NCBI GenBank assembly: GCA_903853385.1 | Contig: CAINTJ010000123.1 | Location: 1 to 32,243 of the forward strand | DNA: 32,243 nt | DNA from: an uncultured Gammaproteobacteria bacterium | Lineage (GTDB): Bacteria > Pseudomonadota > Gammaproteobacteria > Pseudomonadales > Pseudohongiellaceae | Direction of reading: 5' to 3' | In this document: piece by piece, positions 10,293-21,771 of the stretch | How positions within the stretch are numbered: position 1 is the first letter of the stretch | How the letters are laid out: each line of letters starts with the position of its first letter | Translations under genes and position numbers: made by a program | The notes under the pieces: generated by a model | The model's database searches: none | What the model saw: only the letters and a program-made list of their open reading frames with translations | What the model was told of the DNA's origin: nothing

Positions 10293-13200
10293 TCAGGCAC
10301 GTGGCAGTTTGTGCAGATCCTGCAGACTGTTGACGGAAATCGCTCCGCCAAACGCCATTGCTTCGCAAACAGCGCGGGCGCTGGCTATCGTGGTAGTGCA
10401 ATAAACCCGGTGCCGCAACGCCGTGCTGCGAATCGTCGCGGAATCCGCGATGGCCTGGCGGCCCTCGGTAGTGTTGACAATAAGATCAATCTCGTCGTTT
10501 TTCAACATATCAACAATATGCGGACGTCCTTCCATCACTTTATTGACGGCCTCTACCGGAATTCCCGCATCCGCGATGATTTTGGCGGAACCCTTGGTGG
10601 CAACCAGGCGGAACCCCAGGTTGTGGAAGCTGCGCGCAACTTCCGGCAAGGCGGGCTTGTCTGCATCACGCACACTGATGAAGACCGTGCCATGCTGGTT
10701 GATGTTCTGTTCGCCAAAACTTTGCGATTTGTAATAGGCCTCGGCAAAAGTGGCGCCGGTGCCCATGACCTCACCCGTGGATTTCATTTCAGGCCCGAGA
10801 ATCGGATCAACGCCGGGGAATTTGTTGAACGGAAAAATGGCTTCCTTCACCGAGAAGAAAGTGGGAATTATTTCTTTGGTGAAACCCTGCTGCTGCAGAC
10901 TGATGCCGGCCATGCATTTGGCGGCAATTTTGGCCAGCGAAGTACCGATGCATTTTGAAACAAACGGCACAGTGCGGGAGGCCCGCGGATTTACTTCAAT
11001 GATGTAGACCTCGCCATCCTGGTAAGCCAGCTGCGAGTTCATCAAGCCAATAACGTTAAGCTCGCGGGCAAGCTGTACGCACTGAAAGCGGATCTTGTCC
11101 TGCACTTCCATTGGCAAACTATAGGGCGGGAGTGAACAGGCGGAGTCACCGGAATGCACCCCGGCCTGCTCTATGTGCTGCATGATGCCGCCGACAATTA
11201 CATCCTTGCCGTCACTGACCACGTCGACATCAATCTCGATGGCTGCGTTCAGGTAATAATCGAGCAAGACCGGACTGTCATTGGACACCTGTACCGCTTC
11301 GTTAATGTATTTTTTCAGCTCGGCTTCGTTGTAAACAATCTCCATGGCACGTCCACCCAGCACATAGGAAGGGCGTACCACCAGTGGATAGCCGATCTTT
11401 ATCGCTTCGGTCAGCGCCTGTTCGAGACTGCGCACCGTGCTGTTGGGTGGCTGTTTGAGACCCAGCTTCTGGATCAGATGCTGGAAGCGTTCGCGGTCTT
11501 CCGCACGGTCGATGGCATCGGCGGAGGTGCCTATGATGGGCACGCCCAATTTATGCAGGCTGGTCACCAGTTTGAGCGGGGTCTGCCCGCCGAATTGGAC
11601 TATCACACCCTTCGGCTTTTCCAGATGCACGATTTCCAGCACATCTTCCAGCGTGACCGGTTCGAAATACAAACGATCGGAAATGTTGAAATCAGTAGAT
11701 ACAGTTTCGGGATTGCAGTTGACCATGATGGCCTCATAGCCTTCTTCCCGCACTGCCAGTGCTGCGTGTACGCAGCAATAGTCAAACTCAATACCCTGAC
11801 CGATGCGGTTGGGGCCACCGCCCAGCACTATGATTTTTTCACGGTTGCTGACCTCGGCTTCGCATTCTTCCTCGTAGCACGAATACATGTACGCAGTGTT
11901 GGACCGGAACTCGGCAGCGCAGGTATCAACACGCTTGTAGACCGGGCGGATATCCATGGCATGCCGCAAATCGCGTACTGCCTGCTCCTTCACACCCAGC
12001 ACATTGGCCAGACGCTGGTCCGCAAAACCTTTGCGCTTGAGCTTCCACATCAGGTCACGATTCAGCTGACTCAAGGTCATCTGCGCCAGGGCCTGCTCTT
12101 CGTGAATGATGTCTTCGATCTGGATAAGGAACCATGGATCAATGCGGGTTAATTCATGTACTTCATCAACACTCAGACCATGACGGAAAGCATCGCCGAC
12201 ATAACGGATGCGATCGGCGCCGGCATCCTTCAACTCCCAGCGCAGACGCTTGTCAGCATCGCTGGTTTCAAAATCAAGAATCGGGTCAAAGCCGCAAATG
12301 CCGATTTCCAGGCCGCGCAAGGCTTTCTGCAGCGATTCCTGGAAAGTGCGGCCGATCGCCATGACTTCGCCCACCGATTTCATCTGGGTGGTGAGGCGAT
12401 TCTGGGCCTGCGGGAATTTTTCAAAGGTAAAGCGCGGGATCTTGGTTACCACGTAGTCGATGGACGGCTCAAACGAAGCTGGCGTGACACCGCCGGTGAT
12501 TTCATTGCGCAGTTCATCAAGCGTGTAACCGATCGCCAGTTTGGCAGCGACGCGGGCAATCGGAAAACCGGTGGCTTTCGAGGCCAGTGCCGACGAACGT
12601 GACACCCGCGGATTCATTTCGATGACTACCATGCGGCCATCTTGCGGATTCACTCCGAACTGCACGTTGGAACCGCCAGTCTCCACGCCAATCTTGCGCA
12701 GGATCGCTATCGAAGCGTTGCGCATGATCTGGTATTCCTTGTCGGTCAGCGTCTGTGCTGGCGCTACGGTGATCGAGTCGCCGGTATGGATGCCCATCGG
12801 GTCCAGGTTTTCAATGGAGCAAATGATGATGCAGTTGTCTTTGGTGTCGCGCACCACTTCCAGTTCGTATTCTTTCCAGCCAATCAGCGATTCATCGATC
12901 AACAGTTCGTTGGTCGGCGACAGGTCGAGACCGCGCCGGCAGATTTCTTCGAACTCTTCCAAGTTGTAGGCAATACCACCGCCACTGCCGCCCAGCGTGA
13001 AAGAAGGGCGGATGATGCAGGGAAAACCCATTTTTTTCTGGACCGCAAAGGCTTCATCGATGGAATGGGCCAATTCGTGGCGCGGCGTGGCGAGACCGAT
13101 CTCCACCATGCACTGGTCGAACAGCATGCGGTCTTCAGCTTTGTTGATCGCGTCTTTTTTGGCGCCGATCAGTTCAACATTGTATTTGGCGAGAATGCCT

Positions 13201-13514
13201 TCACGATCAAGCGCGAGCGCGCAATTCAGCGCAGTCTGGCCGCCCATGGTGGGCAGGATTGCGTCCGGACGTTCCTTGTCGATGATCTTGGCGATGGTCT
13301 GCCAGTTCACTTCTTCAATGTAAGTCGCATCCGCCATGTCAGGATCGGTCATGATGGTGGCGGGATTGGAATTGACCAGGATGATGCGATAACCCTCTTC
13401 GCGCAGAGCCTGACAAGCCTGGGCGCCGGAGTAATCGAATTCACAGGCCTGGCCGATCACGATGGGGCCGGCACCGATGATGAGAATGCTTTTAATGTCT
13501 GTGCGTTTTGGCAT
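10293..13514 (-). CDS. carB: Carbamoyl-phosphate synthase large subunit
   Basis: CarB makes carbamoyl phosphate from bicarbonate, ATP and ammonia supplied by CarA, feeding arginine and pyrimidine synthesis. The 1073-residue product equals the E. coli length. It contains two homologous ATP-grasp synthetase halves (first about 1-400, with [13 protein letters not shown]; second about 555-935, with [15 protein letters not shown]), an oligomerisation region between them, and the C-terminal MGS-like allosteric domain (about 936-1073) ending near [13 protein letters not shown]. The ATG at 13514 gives [21 protein letters not shown], exactly the family N-terminus, with GGAT upstream. The longer open frame reads into carA. 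The gap to carA is 16 nt, so the pair is one operon. Confidence 0.98.
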   Translation of the reverse strand: MPKRTDIKSILIIGAGPIVIGQACEFDYSGAQACQALREEGYRIILVNSNPATIMTDPDMADATYIEEVNWQTIAKIIDKERPDAILPTMGGQTALNCALALDREGILAKYNVELIGAKKDAINKAEDRMLFDQCMVEIGLATPRHELAHSIDEAFAVQKKMGFPCIIRPSFTLGGSGGGIAYNLEEFEEICRRGLDLSPTNELLIDESLIGWKEYELEVVRDTKDNCIIICSIENLDPMGIHTGDSITVAPAQTLTDKEYQIMRNASIAILRKIGVETGGSNVQFGVNPQDGRMVVIEMNPRVSRSSALASKATGFPIARVAAKLAIGYTLDELRNEITGGVTPASFEPSIDYVVTKIPRFTFEKFPQAQNRLTTQMKSVGEVMAIGRTFQESLQKALRGLEIGICGFDPILDFETSDADKRLRWELKDAGADRIRYVGDAFRHGLSVDEVHELTRIDPWFLIQIEDIIHEEQALAQMTLSQLNRDLMWKLKRKGFADQRLANVLGVKEQAVRDLRHAMDIRPVYKRVDTCAAEFRSNTAYMYSCYEEECEAEVSNREKIIVLGGGPNRIGQGIEFDYCCVHAALAVREEGYEAIMVNCNPETVSTDFNISDRLYFEPVTLEDVLEIVHLEKPKGVIVQFGGQTPLKLVTSLHKLGVPIIGTSADAIDRAEDRERFQHLIQKLGLKQPPNSTVRSLEQALTEAIKIGYPLVVRPSYVLGGRAMEIVYNEAELKKYINEAVQVSNDSPVLLDYYLNAAIEIDVDVVSDGKDVIVGGIMQHIEQAGVHSGDSACSLPPYSLPMEVQDKIRFQCVQLARELNVIGLMNSQLAYQDGEVYIIEVNPRASRTVPFVSKCIGTSLAKIAAKCMAGISLQQQGFTKEIIPTFFSVKEAIFPFNKFPGVDPILGPEMKSTGEVMGTGATFAEAYYKSQSFGEQNINQHGTVFISVRDADKPALPEVARSFHNLGFRLVATKGSAKIIADAGIPVEAVNKVMEGRPHIVDMLKNDEIDLIVNTTEGRQAIADSATIRSTALRHRVYCTTTIASARAVCEAMAFGGAISVNSLQDLHKLPRA

Positions 13515-13530
13515 GGCGTTATCCGGGTGA

Positions 13531-14709
13531 TCAGCGTGCGGCTTTGCGCTGCTCGATAAGTTCAATGAAATGGTCAAAGATCGGCGCAATATCTTGCGGT
13601 CCCGGGCTGGCTTCCGGATGACCCTGGAAACTGAAAGCCGGCTTGTCAGTAAGGTGGATGCCTTGCAGCGAGCCGTCGAACAGCGATTTATGGGTCGCCT
13701 TCACGTTGGCCGGCAGCGTGTTCTCATGTACCGCAAAACCATGGTTCTGGCTGGTGATGAACACCTTGCCGGTGGCGAGCTCCTGCACCGGATGGTTGGC
13801 ACCGTGATGGCCGAGTTTCATCTGGGCAGTAGTGGCACCACAAGCAAGGCCCAACAGCTGATGCCCAAGACAAATTCCGAACATTGGCAGATTGGTTTGC
13901 AGAATTTCCCGGATGGCTGTGATCGCATATTCACAAGGCTGCGGATCACCTGGCCCGTTGGACAGGAATACCCCGTCCGGCTGCATCGCCAGTACCTCGG
14001 TGGCAGAAGTTTTGGCCGGCACTACGGTGACGCGGCAATCGCGATCCACCAGCATGCGCAGGATGTTGGTCTTTACACCGAAATCGTAGGCCACCACATG
14101 ATGCTTGCCAGCAGGCGGCACGCTGTGGCCTTTGCCCAACTGCCAGCTGCCTTCTTTCCATTCGTAAGCCTTGGCACAGGTGACTTTCTGGGCCAGATCC
14201 ATGCCGACCAGACCCGGGAACGCGCGCGCAGCCGCCAGGGCTTTGGCTTTGGCGGCTTCGGGATGGGTAGCCACTTCCTCGCTGACATAGATGCAGCCAT
14301 TGGTAGCACCCTTGTCCCGCAGAATGCGGGTCAACCGGCGGGTGTCGATATCGTGAATGCCCACGACCTTGCGTTGCTTGAGCCAGCTGTCGAGATCCTG
14401 CTGGTTGCGGAAGTTGCTGGCCAGCAGCGGCAGGTTGCGGATAACCAGACCGGCTGCCCACACTTGGCCTGACTCATCATCTTCGGGCGTAGTGCCGGTA
14501 TTGCCGATATGGGGATAGGTGAGCGTAATGATCTGGCCTGCATAGGAAGGATCCGTGAGGATTTCCTGATAGCCGCTCATCGAGGTGTTGAACACCACTT
14601 CGCCAACAGACAGGCCACTGGCCCCCACCGCCTTGCCGGTAAAAGTGGATCCGTCAGCCAGGACGAGCATGGCTGCTGTGGGGACAGGAAGTTGTGCACG
14701 GGTTGCCAA
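13531..14709 (-). CDS. carA: Carbamoyl-phosphate synthase small (glutaminase) subunit
   Basis: CarA hydrolyses glutamine and channels ammonia to CarB. The 392-residue product has the N-terminal CPSase domain ([21 protein letters not shown], about 36-56) and a class I glutamine amidotransferase domain with nucleophile Cys280 ([10 protein letters not shown]) and the His/Glu pair in [10 protein letters not shown] near 364-366. The start is unusual. I chose a TTG at 14707-14709 because GAGGAG lies 6 nt upstream, whereas the first in-frame ATG (14670, MLVLADGS) has no recognisable ribosome-binding site and leaves a shorter N-terminus than Pseudomonas CarA. An own promoter is likely in 14710-14920. 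Confidence 0.96.
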   Translation of the reverse strand: MATRAQLPVPTAAMLVLADGSTFTGKAVGASGLSVGEVVFNTSMSGYQEILTDPSYAGQIITLTYPHIGNTGTTPEDDESGQVWAAGLVIRNLPLLASNFRNQQDLDSWLKQRKVVGIHDIDTRRLTRILRDKGATNGCIYVSEEVATHPEAAKAKALAAARAFPGLVGMDLAQKVTCAKAYEWKEGSWQLGKGHSVPPAGKHHVVAYDFGVKTNILRMLVDRDCRVTVVPAKTSATEVLAMQPDGVFLSNGPGDPQPCEYAITAIREILQTNLPMFGICLGHQLLGLACGATTAQMKLGHHGANHPVQELATGKVFITSQNHGFAVHENTLPANVKATHKSLFDGSLQGIHLTDKPAFSFQGHPEASPGPQDIAPIFDHFIELIEQRKAAR

Positions 14710-14849
14710 GATCTGCTCCTCTTCGACTAATTCAATACTGCAAAGTTACTGCTTTACCACGCTGCCCGATTGCTCAAGCAGTGTGACAGCCCCATCTTGA
14801 GGGCCGCAAGCGACCACCACTGCAAAGCGGAAGGTCGCGGGACACAAGG

Positions 14850-14878
14850 ATAAAAAGAGTTGAAGACTCCTGAAGCAA
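14850..14878 (-). promoter_or_regulatory. Possible sigma-70 promoter for carAB
   Basis: On the minus strand TTGCTT (-35, 14873-14878) and TTTTAT (-10, 14850-14855) are separated by 17 nt. Each matches the consensus at 4 of 6 positions. It lies downstream of the dapB terminator and about 140 nt upstream of the carA start, where a carAB promoter is required. This is a sequence match only. Confidence 0.3.
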
Positions 14879-14919
14879 CCGCCAGCAGGCGTTGCGGCTG
14901 GCCGACCAATCTTCGGCTT

Positions 14920-14959
14920 AAAAAAAAGCGGAATGCTGTTCGCTCATTCCGCTTTTTTT
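14920..14959 (-). terminator. Strong intrinsic terminator after dapB
   Basis: AGCGGAATG and CATTCCGCT form a perfect stem around a 9-nt loop, flanked by seven to eight A residues on one side and seven T residues on the other. It would therefore terminate on either strand. All neighbouring genes are on the minus strand, so it should end transcription coming from dnaJ-dapB before carA. Confidence 0.9.
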
Positions 14960-15128
14960 GGGGATTCTGCCGTTTCGGGTTGTGGTCTCAGTGTCTTTCA
15001 TACTGAGTGGCTATTCTATGTAAAAACTTTGCGGTGGTCCATGCACTTTTGTCCTGAATTTTCCGGCGTGCGTTAGTAGCGCTAGCTGCATGGGCAGCCC
15101 CACAGCGCCCTCAAAACCCCTCACTTCG

Positions 15129-17070
<1,942 letters not shown>

Positions 17071-17089
17071 GAATCACCAGCCTTACTCA

Positions 17090-17321
17090 AAACTTTCGCA
17101 AAAACACACCGCACAGCCGAAGGCAGGCAGAGGCCACTGAAACACGCCAGGCTAGTGGGAAATCGCCATTTCCCTCCAGCCACTCGGCTCTGCCGAGTGT
17201 CGTTCAGCCTCGCGTAAAGCTGCGCTTTACCAACGCTCAGCTTCACCCTTGGCCTCAGACGGTTTCAGAAACCTCTGCCTGCCTTCGGCTCTCAAGTCTT
17301 GCGCAAGTTTCGCGCAGACTT
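17090..17321. repeat. Inverted-repeat-bounded, hairpin-rich element in the dnaK-dnaJ spacer
   Basis: Perfect 19-bp arms at 17115-17133 (AGCCGAAGGCAGGCAGAGG) and 17272-17290 extend inward, after a symmetric 3x3 mismatch, by a further 7 bp (17137-17143 with 17262-17268). They extend outward by an 11-of-12 match (17090-17101 with 17299-17310). Inside are three perfect small hairpins: 17157-17174 (7-bp stem), 17181-17199 (8-bp stem, 3-nt loop) and 17214-17230 (7-bp stem, 3-nt loop). A fourth, 10-bp hairpin with one bulge lies at 17294-17321. No open frame or protein is apparent. It resembles a MITE-like or REP-type element or a structured mRNA spacer. Which of these is unresolved. Confidence 0.7.
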
Positions 17322-17337
17322 CAGGTACAGCACACCA

Positions 17338-19266
17338 TTATTTATCGTCTTTTACTTCTTCAAACTCGGCGTCAACTGCGTCATCGCCGGCTTTCTTGCC
17401 GCCGGCGGCGCCTGCATCAGCGCCTGCACCACCAGCGCCCTGTTTGGAGGCTTCTTCATACATGCGCTGGGCCAGACCGGACGATGCTTGTGACAGCGCT
17501 TCGGTTTTGTCCTTGATCGCCTGCATGTCGTCGCTTTTGGCGACAGCTTCCAGCGCCGCAATGGCAGCTTCGATTTTTTCTTTCTCGCCGGCTTCCACCT
17601 TGTCTTTGGCTTCAGCCAGGGTTTTCTTGGTGGCATGAATCAGGCCATCGGCCTGGTTGCGCGTGGTGACCAGCTCTTCAAATTTCTTGTCATCCGCGGC
17701 ATGCGATTCGGCATCGCGCACCATCTTGGCAATCTCTTCTTCGGTGAGACCGCTGGAGGCTTTGATCACGATGCTCTGCTGCTTGCCGGTGGCAACATCT
17801 TTCGCTGACACGTTGAGGATGCCGTCGGCGTTAAGATCGAAGCTCACCTCGATCTGCGGCATGCCGCGCGGGGCCGGCGGAATATCGCTGAGATCGAAAC
17901 GACCCAGTGACTTGTTCTGCGCGGCCTGTTTGCGTTCACCCTGCACGACGTGAATGGTCACGGCGCGCTGGTTGTCGTCAGCGGTGGAGAAAGTCTGTTT
18001 CTTGTTGCAAGGAATCGTCGTGTTTTTCTCGATCAGCGTGGTAGCCACACCGCCGAGGGTTTCAATGCCCAGCGACAACGGGGTGACGTCAAGCAGCAAG
18101 ACGTCGGTGACATCACCCGACAATACCGCAGCCTGGATGCAAGCACCCAAGGCCACTGCTTCGTCCGGGTTAACGTCTTTGCGTGCTTCTTTGCCGAAGA
18201 ATTCAGCCACTTTGCGCTGCACCATCGGCATGCGGGTCTGACCACCCACCAGGATTACATCGCTGATGTCACCGACGCTCAGCTTGGCATCCTTGAGGGC
18301 AATCTTCAGCGGCTCAATGGTGCGGTTGACCAGCTCTTCCACCAGCGCTTCCAGTTTGGAGCGGGTGAGCTTGACCACCAAATGTTTCGGACCGGAAGCA
18401 TCGGCAGTGATGTAAGGCAGGTTCACTTCAGTCTGCTGCGCCGACGACAGTTCGATCTTGGCTTTTTCGGCGGCTTCTTTCAGACGCTGCAGCGCCAGTG
18501 GGTCGTTGTGCAAGTCGATGCCGGTGGCCTTCTTGAAATCTTCCGAGAGGAACTCGATCAGGCGCAGGTCAAAGTCTTCACCGCCCAGGAATGTGTCGCC
18601 ATTGGTCGACAGCACTTCAAAGCTGTGTTCGCCATCGGTCTCGGCAATTTCAATGATGGAAATATCGAAGGTGCCGCCACCGAGGTCATAGACCGCAATG
18701 GTGCGGTCGCCTTCCTGCTTGTCCATGCCGAACGCCAGTGCAGCAGCGGTGGGCTCGTTGATGATGCGTTTGACGTCGAGACCGGCGATACGGCCGGCGT
18801 CTTTGGTGGCCTGACGCTGGGCGTCGTTGAAATAGGCCGGCACGGTAACCACGGCTTCAGTAACAGGCTCGCCCAAGTAATCTTCGGCGGTCTTCTTCAT
18901 CTTTTTCAGCACTTCGGCGGAAATCTGCGGTGGCGCCATTTTTTCGCCACGCACTTCCACCCAGGCATCGCCGTTGTCAGCCTTGGCAATTTTGTAAGGC
19001 ACCATGCTGATGTCTTTCTGCACAACGTCGTCCTTGAACTGACGACCGATCAGGCGCTTGACCGCGAACAGGGTGTTTTTGGGGTTGGTGACTGCCTGGC
19101 GCTTGGCCGACTGGCCCACCAGAATCTCGCCGTCTTCAGTGTAGGCGATGATGGACGGGGTCGTGCGATCCCCTTCGGAATTCTCAATAACCTTGGCCTT
19201 GCCACCTTCGAGGATGGCCACACAGGAGTTGGTCGTGCCCAAGTCTATGCCAATGATTCTGCCCAT
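17338..19266 (-). CDS. dnaK: Chaperone DnaK (Hsp70)
   Basis: DnaK is the ATP-dependent Hsp70 of the heat-shock response. The 642-residue product has the three Hsp70 signatures ([12 protein letters not shown] at the N-terminus, [14 protein letters not shown] in the middle of the ATPase domain, [14 protein letters not shown] further on). A substrate-binding beta domain follows, then a helical lid, a G/A-rich linker and the C-terminal EEVKDDK motif. The ATG at 19266 begins [15 protein letters not shown]. It follows grpE by 138 bp. That leader can form a small interrupted hairpin (19314-19339) but I see no second clear promoter. Heat induction most likely comes from the sigma-32 promoter ahead of grpE. 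Confidence 0.98.
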   Translation of the reverse strand: MGRIIGIDLGTTNSCVAILEGGKAKVIENSEGDRTTPSIIAYTEDGEILVGQSAKRQAVTNPKNTLFAVKRLIGRQFKDDVVQKDISMVPYKIAKADNGDAWVEVRGEKMAPPQISAEVLKKMKKTAEDYLGEPVTEAVVTVPAYFNDAQRQATKDAGRIAGLDVKRIINEPTAAALAFGMDKQEGDRTIAVYDLGGGTFDISIIEIAETDGEHSFEVLSTNGDTFLGGEDFDLRLIEFLSEDFKKATGIDLHNDPLALQRLKEAAEKAKIELSSAQQTEVNLPYITADASGPKHLVVKLTRSKLEALVEELVNRTIEPLKIALKDAKLSVGDISDVILVGGQTRMPMVQRKVAEFFGKEARKDVNPDEAVALGACIQAAVLSGDVTDVLLLDVTPLSLGIETLGGVATTLIEKNTTIPCNKKQTFSTADDNQRAVTIHVVQGERKQAAQNKSLGRFDLSDIPPAPRGMPQIEVSFDLNADGILNVSAKDVATGKQQSIVIKASSGLTEEEIAKMVRDAESHAADDKKFEELVTTRNQADGLIHATKKTLAEAKDKVEAGEKEKIEAAIAALEAVAKSDDMQAIKDKTEALSQASSGLAQRMYEEASKQGAGGAGADAGAAGGKKAGDDAVDAEFEEVKDDK

Positions 19267-19404
19267 ATAGTGTTTGCTCCGGTTCCTGCAAATTTGGTTG
19301 AAAGTTGGGGTTCGGCTGCCTGCTTCTGCGAAGTCAGCCTTGCTTGCCCCTTATGTTGGTGCGGTCTTTGCAAATTCAAGTGAAAACTTTTTCAACAACT
19401 ACCA

Positions 19405-19965
19405 TCACGGTGCCTTCGAAACCACCACCATCGCGGCCCGCAACACCCGCCCATGCAGGGTGTAGCCCTTTTGCATCACTTCAATCACGGTATTGGGGGC
19501 CACGGCCGGATTCACTACCTGCGCGATCGCCTGGTGTACCTGCGGGTCAAAGGGCTCGCCATGCGGGTTCACCTGTTTGATGTTGAACTTGGCCAAAGTC
19601 TCCAGGAAACCTTTCAGAGTCAGTTCCACCCCTTCATACAAGGCCTTGACCTGCTCAAGCTGGGCGGCCGGCACTGCCTCCAGGGCCCGATCCAGGTTGT
19701 CCAGCACCGGCATCAGCTCGGCACTGAACTTCTCCAGTGCAAATTTGTGGGCTTTCTCGATATCGGCCTCACAGCGGCGGCGCATGTTCTGCATTTCAGC
19801 CTGGGCGCGCAGCACGGTGTCCCGCTGCTCGGCCAGGGCGGCAGCAACTGCCTCCTGGATCTTTTCTGCCTGCTCATCCACGCCGCCTGGGGACGCGGTA
19901 GCGTCCACCGGGGCTTGATTGCCAGGCTGCTCATGGGTTTGGCTCTGGTTTTTTTCGTCAGTCAT
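19405..19965 (-). CDS. grpE: Nucleotide exchange factor GrpE
   Basis: GrpE releases ADP from DnaK and resets the chaperone cycle. The 186-residue product has a disordered acidic/Q-rich N-terminus (1-35), a long alpha-helical dimerisation stalk (about 40-110) and the C-terminal beta-wing domain with the family signature (NPHGEPFDPQVHQAIAQV through TVIEVMQKGYTLHGRVLRAA). It is first in grpE-dnaK-dnaJ. The ATG at 19965 lies about 30 nt after the predicted start site of the sigma-32 promoter at 20004-20032. It is divergent from recN. Confidence 0.97.
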   Translation of the reverse strand: MTDEKNQSQTHEQPGNQAPVDATASPGGVDEQAEKIQEAVAAALAEQRDTVLRAQAEMQNMRRRCEADIEKAHKFALEKFSAELMPVLDNLDRALEAVPAAQLEQVKALYEGVELTLKGFLETLAKFNIKQVNPHGEPFDPQVHQAIAQVVNPAVAPNTVIEVMQKGYTLHGRVLRAAMVVVSKAP

Positions 19966-20003
19966 CAGGGGTACAACTCCTCAGGCTTAAAGGATTTGGC
20001 GCG

Positions 20004-20032
20004 ATATGGGGGTGACAACGCCAAGATTCAAG
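20004..20032 (-). promoter_or_regulatory. Sigma-32 heat-shock promoter for grpE-dnaK-dnaJ
   Basis: On the minus strand CTTGAA (20027-20032) and CCCCATAT (20004-20011) are separated by 15 nt. This matches the known E. coli RpoH consensus (CTTGAA, 13-15 nt, CCCCATnT) essentially perfectly. The predicted start site is about 30 nt upstream of grpE, so heat-shock control of the whole chaperone operon is strongly implied. Confidence 0.88.
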
Positions 20033-20060
20033 TTCTTATTCAATCCCGGCCTGCAATTTT

Positions 20061-20076
20061 CTGTACTACAATCCAG
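20061..20076 (+). promoter_or_regulatory. LexA box at the recN promoter
   Basis: CTG-N10-CAG is present (CTGTACTACAATCCAG), fitting the LexA operator form of Gammaproteobacteria. It overlaps TACAAT (20067-20072), a 5-of-6 match to the -10 hexamer, and ends 27 nt before the recN ATG. recN is a classical SOS gene in E. coli, so position and motif agree. The right half-site is less consensus-like than the left. Confidence 0.7.
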
Positions 20077-20103
20077 ACAGCCCTCTCCACATAACTTGCT
20101 TCC

Positions 20104-21771
20104 ATGCTCAACCAACTGACCATCCAGAATTTTGCCCTGGTCCAACAGCTCGATCTTGAATTGCACAGTGGCATGACAGCCATCACTGGCGAGACCGGTG
20201 CCGGCAAGTCGATCATGCTGGACGCACTGGGCCTCACGCTCGGGGATCGTGCCGACCAGGATGTCATCCGGGCCGGTGCGGACCGGGCCGACATCAGCGC
20301 CTCCTTCAGCATCAAGCCCGCCGACGAGGCCCACAGCTGGCTGCAAGCCCACGATTTTCCGCTGGAAGGCAGCGAATGCATCCTGCGGCGGGTGCTGACC
20401 CGTGATGGTCGTTCGCGCGCCTATATCAACGGCCAAAGTGCCAGCCTGGCCGAACTCAAAACCCTGGGTGAACTGTTAATCGACATTCACAGCCAGCATG
20501 AACATCAGTCGTTGCTGAAAGTAGCCACCCACCAGCGCCTGCTGGACGGTTTTGGCGGGCTGCAAGCCCTGGCTGCCTCTGTGCAGGCAGCAGCACAAGC
20601 CATCCGGCACTATTGCTCTGCGCTGGACGCGTTAAAAAACCGCAGTGCCGAGGATGCCGCCCAAATCGAACTGCTGGGTTATCAAGTAACCGAATTGACC
20701 GAGCTGAACCTGGCAGAACATGAACTGCCTGAACTGGAAAATGAACACAAGTTGCTCAGTCATGCCGATGCCGCCCTGGCCTGCCTGCAGGAAGTGACCG
20801 GGCTGTGCGCCGACAATGAAGAAAGCAATCTGGAACAAATGCTGCGGCGTGCCTGCAGCGTGCTGGAAGCCTTGCCATTCCAGAATGCGCAGCTGCAGGA
20901 AGCCTTGACGATGCTGCAGGCGGCGCTGATCCAGATCGAAGAAGCCGGCTCCACGATCCACAAAGCCGCTTCCCGCATCGAAGCCGACCCGCAGCGTCTG
21001 GAAGCAATCGATCAACGCCTCGGCGCCATACATAATCTGGCCCGCAAGCACCGGGTGCCGCCGGCAGAACTGCGCGCGCATGCCCAAGCACTGGCCACCA
21101 AACTCAAACTGCTCAATGTGGGCGATGCCGACATCGCCGCGCGTGAGCAGCAACTCAACGCCATGCAGGACGACTACCGGCAGCAAGCGGCCGCGCTGAG
21201 CGCCAAACGGGAAAAAGCTTCCAAACAGCTGGAAAAAGCCATCAATGGCCAGTTGGCCAAACTTGGCATGGGCAGCGCCCGCTTCCAGGTGGCGCTCAAC
21301 AGTGATGCCGCCCGCCCGCCTGCTCCCGGCGGCAATGAAGCCACCGAATTCCTGGTGAGCACCAATCCAGGCCAGCCGCCCAAACCCCTGATCAAAATTG
21401 CGTCAGGTGGTGAATTGTCCCGCATCAGCTTGTCGATTCAGGTCGTGATTGCCCAAACCACCACCATCCCCACGCTGGTATTCGACGAAGTGGATGTCGG
21501 CATCGGCGGCAGCACTGCCAAGGCGGTGGGTGAACTATTGCAACAGCTAGGCAAACGCGGACAAGTGCTATGTGTGACCCATCAGGCACAAGTGGCAGCC
21601 CAGGCCCACCAGCATCTGCTGGTCAGCAAAATGACGGTAAAAAACACCACCACCACGTCGCTGGTTGCCTTGCCGAAAGCCGAACGTATCAGGGAAATTG
21701 CCCGCATGCTGGGCGGCGACGCGCTTACCGACAATTCGCTGGCGCACGCCGAAGAATTGCTGGCCAGCTAG
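20104..21771 (+). CDS. recN: DNA repair protein RecN (SMC-like ATPase)
   Basis: RecN is a cohesin-like ATPase acting early in double-strand break repair. The 555-residue product has Walker A GETGAGKS (29-36), two coiled-coil arms (about 150-230 and 260-385) and a C-terminal half with the ABC signature ASGGELSRISLS (near 430) and Walker B TLVFDEVDVGIGG (near 455). The ATG at 20104 begins MLNQLTIQNFALV, the usual SMC-type N-terminal strand. The ribosome-binding site is weak. It is divergent from grpE, sits behind a LexA box, and overlaps the fur stop codon at its 3' end. Confidence 0.97.
   Translation: MLNQLTIQNFALVQQLDLELHSGMTAITGETGAGKSIMLDALGLTLGDRADQDVIRAGADRADISASFSIKPADEAHSWLQAHDFPLEGSECILRRVLTRDGRSRAYINGQSASLAELKTLGELLIDIHSQHEHQSLLKVATHQRLLDGFGGLQALAASVQAAAQAIRHYCSALDALKNRSAEDAAQIELLGYQVTELTELNLAEHELPELENEHKLLSHADAALACLQEVTGLCADNEESNLEQMLRRACSVLEALPFQNAQLQEALTMLQAALIQIEEAGSTIHKAASRIEADPQRLEAIDQRLGAIHNLARKHRVPPAELRAHAQALATKLKLLNVGDADIAAREQQLNAMQDDYRQQAAALSAKREKASKQLEKAINGQLAKLGMGSARFQVALNSDAARPPAPGGNEATEFLVSTNPGQPPKPLIKIASGGELSRISLSIQVVIAQTTTIPTLVFDEVDVGIGGSTAKAVGELLQQLGKRGQVLCVTHQAQVAAQAHQHLLVSKMTVKNTTTTSLVALPKAERIREIARMLGGDALTDNSLAHAEELLAS

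Larger units (their letters stand above)
14710..15128. other. 419-bp gene-free spacer between carA and dapB
   Basis: No credible coding region is present. The spacer holds the dapB-distal terminator (14920-14959), a possible carAB promoter (14850-14878), and a leader of about 130 nt before carA. A 6-bp inverted repeat CTCAGT/ACTGAG (14987-15007) lies just after the dapB stop side and has no T-run. I saw no obvious PyrR-type or leader-peptide attenuator in the carA leader. Confidence 0.6.

Noticed and set aside
11154-13559. Long plus-strand open frames (332 and 305 codons) opposite carB
   Set aside because: carB is full length and exactly of family size; these are shadows with His/Gln-rich, unstructured translations.
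14987-15007. CTCAGT/ACTGAG hairpin downstream of dapB as a terminator
   Set aside because: Only 6 bp with a 9-nt loop and no T-run on either strand. The strong terminator at 14920-14959 is a much better explanation.
19351-19380. Second sigma-32-like promoter before dnaK (CTTGAA at 19375-19380)
   Set aside because: The spacer would be 16 nt and the -10 (CAACATAA) matches the CCCCAT core poorly. The promoter before grpE explains heat control.
17950-19383. 477-codon open frame on the plus strand antisense to dnaK
   Set aside because: dnaK is firmly identified on the minus strand. Long antisense frames opposite dnaK are a known by-product of its codon use, and this one shows no recognisable domain.
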